From contig JAISDQ010000190.1 of assembly GCA_031264605.1 (NCBI GenBank), positions 1-6,806 of the forward strand: a DNA stretch of 6,806 bases, in the 5' to 3' direction. The number at the start of each line of letters is the position of its first letter. Within the stretch, counting starts at the first letter, position 1. The position numbers and the translations under genes are program-made. The notes below the pieces were generated by a model, which worked only from the letters and a program-made list of their open reading frames with translations, did no database searches and was not told where the DNA came from. This DNA is from Synergistaceae bacterium (GTDB lineage Bacteria; Synergistota; Synergistia; Synergistales; Synergistaceae). Positions 3,895 to 6,806 of this stretch are shown in pieces.

Positions 3895-6806
3895 ATGGAT
3901 CAAGCGCGCGCCCGCGGACGTCTCGGCGAGCTGGACGTCTCCTTCTGGCGCAGAAATATCTCCCTTCACCTGCCGTCGGCCGGCGCGGCGCGGCCTTGGA
4001 TATGCAGGGGATTTGAACACCCGCTTCTCGTCATTCTGCCCAATACAAGATTTGTTCGCGATTTCGCGGCCGACGCCGAGGCTATGAGGAAATACGCCGA
4101 AATCCCCTCCGTCTCCGAGTTGTCCGAGATGCCCATAAACCCCTTTTCGGCGGATACGCAGGCTTACGAAGCCGCCAAAGCGTCCAGGGGCGAGGCGTTG
4201 GGGCGATGGAACGATTCGGGGGGAATACTGCTCTCTACTCCCGGTTCGCTGATGGGGCCGCTCTCGACGGGCGGCGACAGGATTACGATTGCCGCCGGGC
4301 CCGGTTCGAGCCGTTCGGCGCTTCTGGAATGGCTTTCATCACACGGTTACGAAAAGACGGACCTCGTGTGGACGCCGGGACAATTCACCTACCGGGGAGG
4401 TATCGTGGATTTTTTCGATCCCTCGTATTCATGGCCGGTCAGGGTGGAGTTTTTCGACGACGACATAGAGAGCATGAGATACTTTGCCACCGACACGCAG
4501 CGAAGCATCGCCAGCCTGACCCGTCTCGGCGTGATGGCGCTTTCGTCCAGGCGGGCCTCCAAACTGACCGATTTCTTTCCCCCGGCCATGCACGTCATGT
4601 TCGTGGAACCGGCGGATTTGGACAATGCCGCCGACAGTTACGCGTGGATGTCCGCCGGAATCGAAATGGCTCCCGGCGACGTCCGCGCCGAATGGCTCGA
4701 CGTCGAACGCGCGCTGGCGCTTTTTCCGAGAGTGCGGATAACGGCCGGCGTGGAACGGGCCGAACTCAAAAGCGGAATCTCCGGCATACCCAATTTCAGA
4801 GGGCGGTCACGCGATCTAGAAGCGTATTGCGGCGATATGGATAAAAAAGGAGTCCGCCTAGCGCTGATATCTATGTCCGAACATTTCCGCAAGTGGGGCG
4901 CGGATATGGGTTACGACGTTTCGGAGGGATCTGTGTCGGAGGGGTTTTACGACCTGTCGGAGAAGAGAGTTTTCATAGGCGATTTGGAACTCTCGGGGAT
5001 GGTCGTTTCGGCGGCGAAGGACGGCGTGAGAGTGCCTCTCGACTGGGGCGACCGTCTGATCCCGGGCCAATGGGTGGTTCACGAGGATTACGGCGTGGCG
5101 CGCTACATGGGTTCCGAACAGATACCGTCGGCGGACGGGGTTCAGGAGTATCTTGTGCTTGAATACGCCGAAGAGCGGCGTCTTAAAATTCCCGTGATGC
5201 ACTTCCATAAAATATCTCCCTACCGGACATATCCCGGGACCGAACCGACAGCGGACAATCTGCGGGGCGTCCAATGGAAAAAAATGTCGCGGCGCGCTCA
5301 CGAACAGGCGGAAATGGCCGCGCGTTATCTAGTGGACGTTTACGCACGGCGCGAGACGACCCCTGGCAGAGCGTTCGGAGAAGACCCGGAAGCCGAGGCC
5401 GAGTTCGAGCGCACATTCCCCTACAGAGAGACGTCGGATCAGATAAAGGCCATAGACGAGATACTGAAGGACATGTCGCGGCCCATTCCCATGGACAGGC
5501 TGCTTGTTGGCGACGTCGGTTTCGGAAAGACGGAAGTCGCCCTGAGGGCCGCCGCGAGATGTGTGTTCGGCGGTTGTCAGGTGGCGCTGATCGCCCCCAC
5601 TACCCTTCTCGCCGAACAGCATCACGCTACATGGAACGCGCGCTTCGACTCCTTCGGCGTCAGGGTGGAGGTCGTATCCCGTTTCGTGTCTTCGGCGGAT
5701 ACGAAAAAAATCCTCGGGGACACGGCGTCGGGGAGCGTCGACATATTGCTCGGAACGCACAGGATACTGGGCCGGGACGTGTCGTTCAAAAACCTAGGGC
5801 TGGTCATCGTGGACGAGGAACACAGGTTCGGAGTGATGCACAAGGAGCATCTCAAAAACCTGTATCCCGGCGTCGACGTGCTCATGCTGTCGGCCACTCC
5901 GATACCGAGATCGCTCCACATGTCGCTGTCAGGATTGCGGGATCTCTCGGTGATCGGGACTCCCCCAAGAAAGCGCCTGCCCGTCCTCGCCGCTTCGGGA
6001 ATGTGGTCGGAGAGGCTTGTCAAAAACGCCGTGCTGAGGGAAATCGCGCGGGGAGGCCAGATATTTTACGTGCACAACCGCGTGAATTCGATAGACCGCG
6101 AGGCACTGACGGTGAGGCGTCTTTTCCCGAACCTGCGGGTGGGCGTTGCTCACGGGCAAATGCCCGAAAAAACGCTCAAGGAAACTATGGACGGATTCGC
6201 CGCTGGCAGACTCGATATGCTGGTTTGCACCACTATAATCGAGAGCGGGCTCGACATGCCCCGCGCCAATACCCTGATAGTCAGCGACTCGCAAGACCTG
6301 GGCCTCGCCCAGATGCACCAGCTGCGCGGACGCGTCGGGCGCAGGGAGGAGCAGGCGTACGCGATGTTCCTGTACCCCGAAGGCACGATACTCACCAAAG
6401 AGGCGACGGAACGCATGGAGGCGATAGTGGCCATGGACGAGTTCGGGGCGGGCTACGAACTCGCCAGGCGCGACCTCGAAATACGGGGGGGCGGAGAGCT
6501 GGTCGGCGTGGCTCAGCACGGCAACCTCGGGCGCGTCGGTTTTCAGCGGTACTGCGATCTACTGGAAGAGGCGATCCGAAAGATAAAGGGCGACGCGAGG
6601 GAGAGGACTCAGGTCGAGGTGATGATTCCGTCCGCGATACCGGACGGGTATATACCTCAGGAGAGCCTGCGGGTGGCGCTTTACAGAAAACTTCTCTGGA
6701 CGCCCGACGTTTTGGCGCTCGATTCGCTGTACGAGGAGACGATAGACCGTTTCGGCCCGATTCCGCGCCCGCTCCAGTTTCTCTTCGACGTGTCGCGGAT
6801 ACGCAT
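3895..6806 (+). CDS. mfd: Transcription-repair coupling factor Mfd, 3' end outside window
   Basis: The frame stays open from 3895 to the window edge, about 970 residues. Mfd is a DNA translocase that pushes stalled RNA polymerase off DNA and recruits UvrA. Domains in order: a UvrB-like UvrA-binding region, with YRGGIVDFF at 166-174 followed by EFFDDDIES and DTQRS; the RNA-polymerase-interacting domain opening at GQWVVHEDYG (391-400); Walker A GDVGFGKT at 539-546; DEEHRFGV at 640-647; LSATPIPR at 665-672; TTIIESGLD at 779-787; QLRGRVGR at 809-816; and the translocation motif RDLEIRGGG at 859-867. The C-terminal domain begins near 905 and is cut off. The Walker lysine is K545, against K634 in E. 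coli, so the part ahead of the motor is about 89 residues shorter. An alternative in-frame TTG at 3883, overlapping the pth stop and 7 nt after AGGGTGA, would add four residues; the ATG has GAGGG 12 nt upstream. Confidence 0.95.
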   Translation, partial: MDQARARGRLGELDVSFWRRNISLHLPSAGAARPWICRGFEHPLLVILPNTRFVRDFAADAEAMRKYAEIPSVSELSEMPINPFSADTQAYEAAKASRGEALGRWNDSGGILLSTPGSLMGPLSTGGDRITIAAGPGSSRSALLEWLSSHGYEKTDLVWTPGQFTYRGGIVDFFDPSYSWPVRVEFFDDDIESMRYFATDTQRSIASLTRLGVMALSSRRASKLTDFFPPAMHVMFVEPADLDNAADSYAWMSAGIEMAPGDVRAEWLDVERALALFPRVRITAGVERAELKSGISGIPNFRGRSRDLEAYCGDMDKKGVRLALISMSEHFRKWGADMGYDVSEGSVSEGFYDLSEKRVFIGDLELSGMVVSAAKDGVRVPLDWGDRLIPGQWVVHEDYGVARYMGSEQIPSADGVQEYLVLEYAEERRLKIPVMHFHKISPYRTYPGTEPTADNLRGVQWKKMSRRAHEQAEMAARYLVDVYARRETTPGRAFGEDPEAEAEFERTFPYRETSDQIKAIDEILKDMSRPIPMDRLLVGDVGFGKTEVALRAAARCVFGGCQVALIAPTTLLAEQHHATWNARFDSFGVRVEVVSRFVSSADTKKILGDTASGSVDILLGTHRILGRDVSFKNLGLVIVDEEHRFGVMHKEHLKNLYPGVDVLMLSATPIPRSLHMSLSGLRDLSVIGTPPRKRLPVLAASGMWSERLVKNAVLREIARGGQIFYVHNRVNSIDREALTVRRLFPNLRVGVAHGQMPEKTLKETMDGFAAGRLDMLVCTTIIESGLDMPRANTLIVSDSQDLGLAQMHQLRGRVGRREEQAYAMFLYPEGTILTKEATERMEAIVAMDEFGAGYELARRDLEIRGGGELVGVAQHGNLGRVGFQRYCDLLEEAIRKIKGDARERTQVEVMIPSAIPDGYIPQESLRVALYRKLLWTPDVLALDSLYEETIDRFGPIPRPLQFLFDVSRIR

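Noticed and set aside
4206..4844. 212-residue plus-strand open frame inside mfd in another frame
   Set aside because: The Mfd frame is continuous through this stretch and shows the conserved UvrB-like motifs. The alternative peptide is Arg-rich and low in recognisable structure.
5929..6519. 196-residue minus-strand open frame opposite the mfd motor domain
   Set aside because: It lies opposite the most conserved helicase motifs of Mfd and has no family resemblance.
1..6806. Search for a hidden accessory system: defence genes, insertion sequences, CRISPR, tandem repeats, attachment site in the tRNA
   Set aside because: All coding space belongs to five conserved housekeeping genes with uniform codon use. 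No repeat of the 3' end of the tRNA was noticed downstream, and no direct-repeat array or transposase motif was seen by eye.

Overview
This window is a compact, all-plus-strand housekeeping locus. A tRNA-Gln(UUG) gene is followed by five codirectional protein genes: glmU, prs, rplY (L25/Ctc type), pth and mfd. The mfd gene runs off the right edge. Almost every base is assigned. The only gaps are 88 nt between the tRNA and glmU and 52 nt between prs and rplY, so no gene-free stretch approaches 300 bases. I found no mobile element, CRISPR array, prophage or other accessory module, and no new system.

Organism: a bacterium with moderately high GC. The order glmU-prs-ctc/rplY-pth-mfd is the one known from Bacillus and other Gram-positives, and I believe it is also found in Synergistota and related anaerobes. 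The coding sequences use many ATA (Ile), AGG and AGA (Arg) codons despite the GC content, and pth starts with TTG. I lean towards Synergistota or a deep Firmicutes-like anaerobe, but this is inference and no marker here settles it.

Layout: bases 1-9 hold an extended -10 promoter element for the tRNA (22-95). A GC-rich hairpin at 106-133 probably ends or attenuates that transcript. glmU (184-1602) and prs (1605-2597) lie 2 nt apart and are probably translationally coupled. An AT-rich 52-nt gap, possibly with an internal promoter, precedes rplY (2650-3306), which has the strongest Shine-Dalgarno in the window. pth (3317-3886) begins 10 nt after rplY at a TTG codon, and mfd (from about 3895) begins 8 nt after pth.

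How the genes fit together: GlmU makes UDP-GlcNAc for cell-wall precursors and Prs makes PRPP for nucleotide, His and Trp synthesis. L25 binds 5S rRNA in the 50S subunit, Pth recycles peptidyl-tRNA released from stalled ribosomes, and Mfd removes stalled RNA polymerase and recruits nucleotide excision repair. The first two are precursor synthesis; the last three share a theme of translation and transcription quality control. The observations most worth checking are a Pth whose usual GGHNG motif reads GGQRG, an Mfd that is about 89 residues shorter than E. coli Mfd ahead of its motor, and a leader RNA upstream of glmU with two mutually exclusive pairings.
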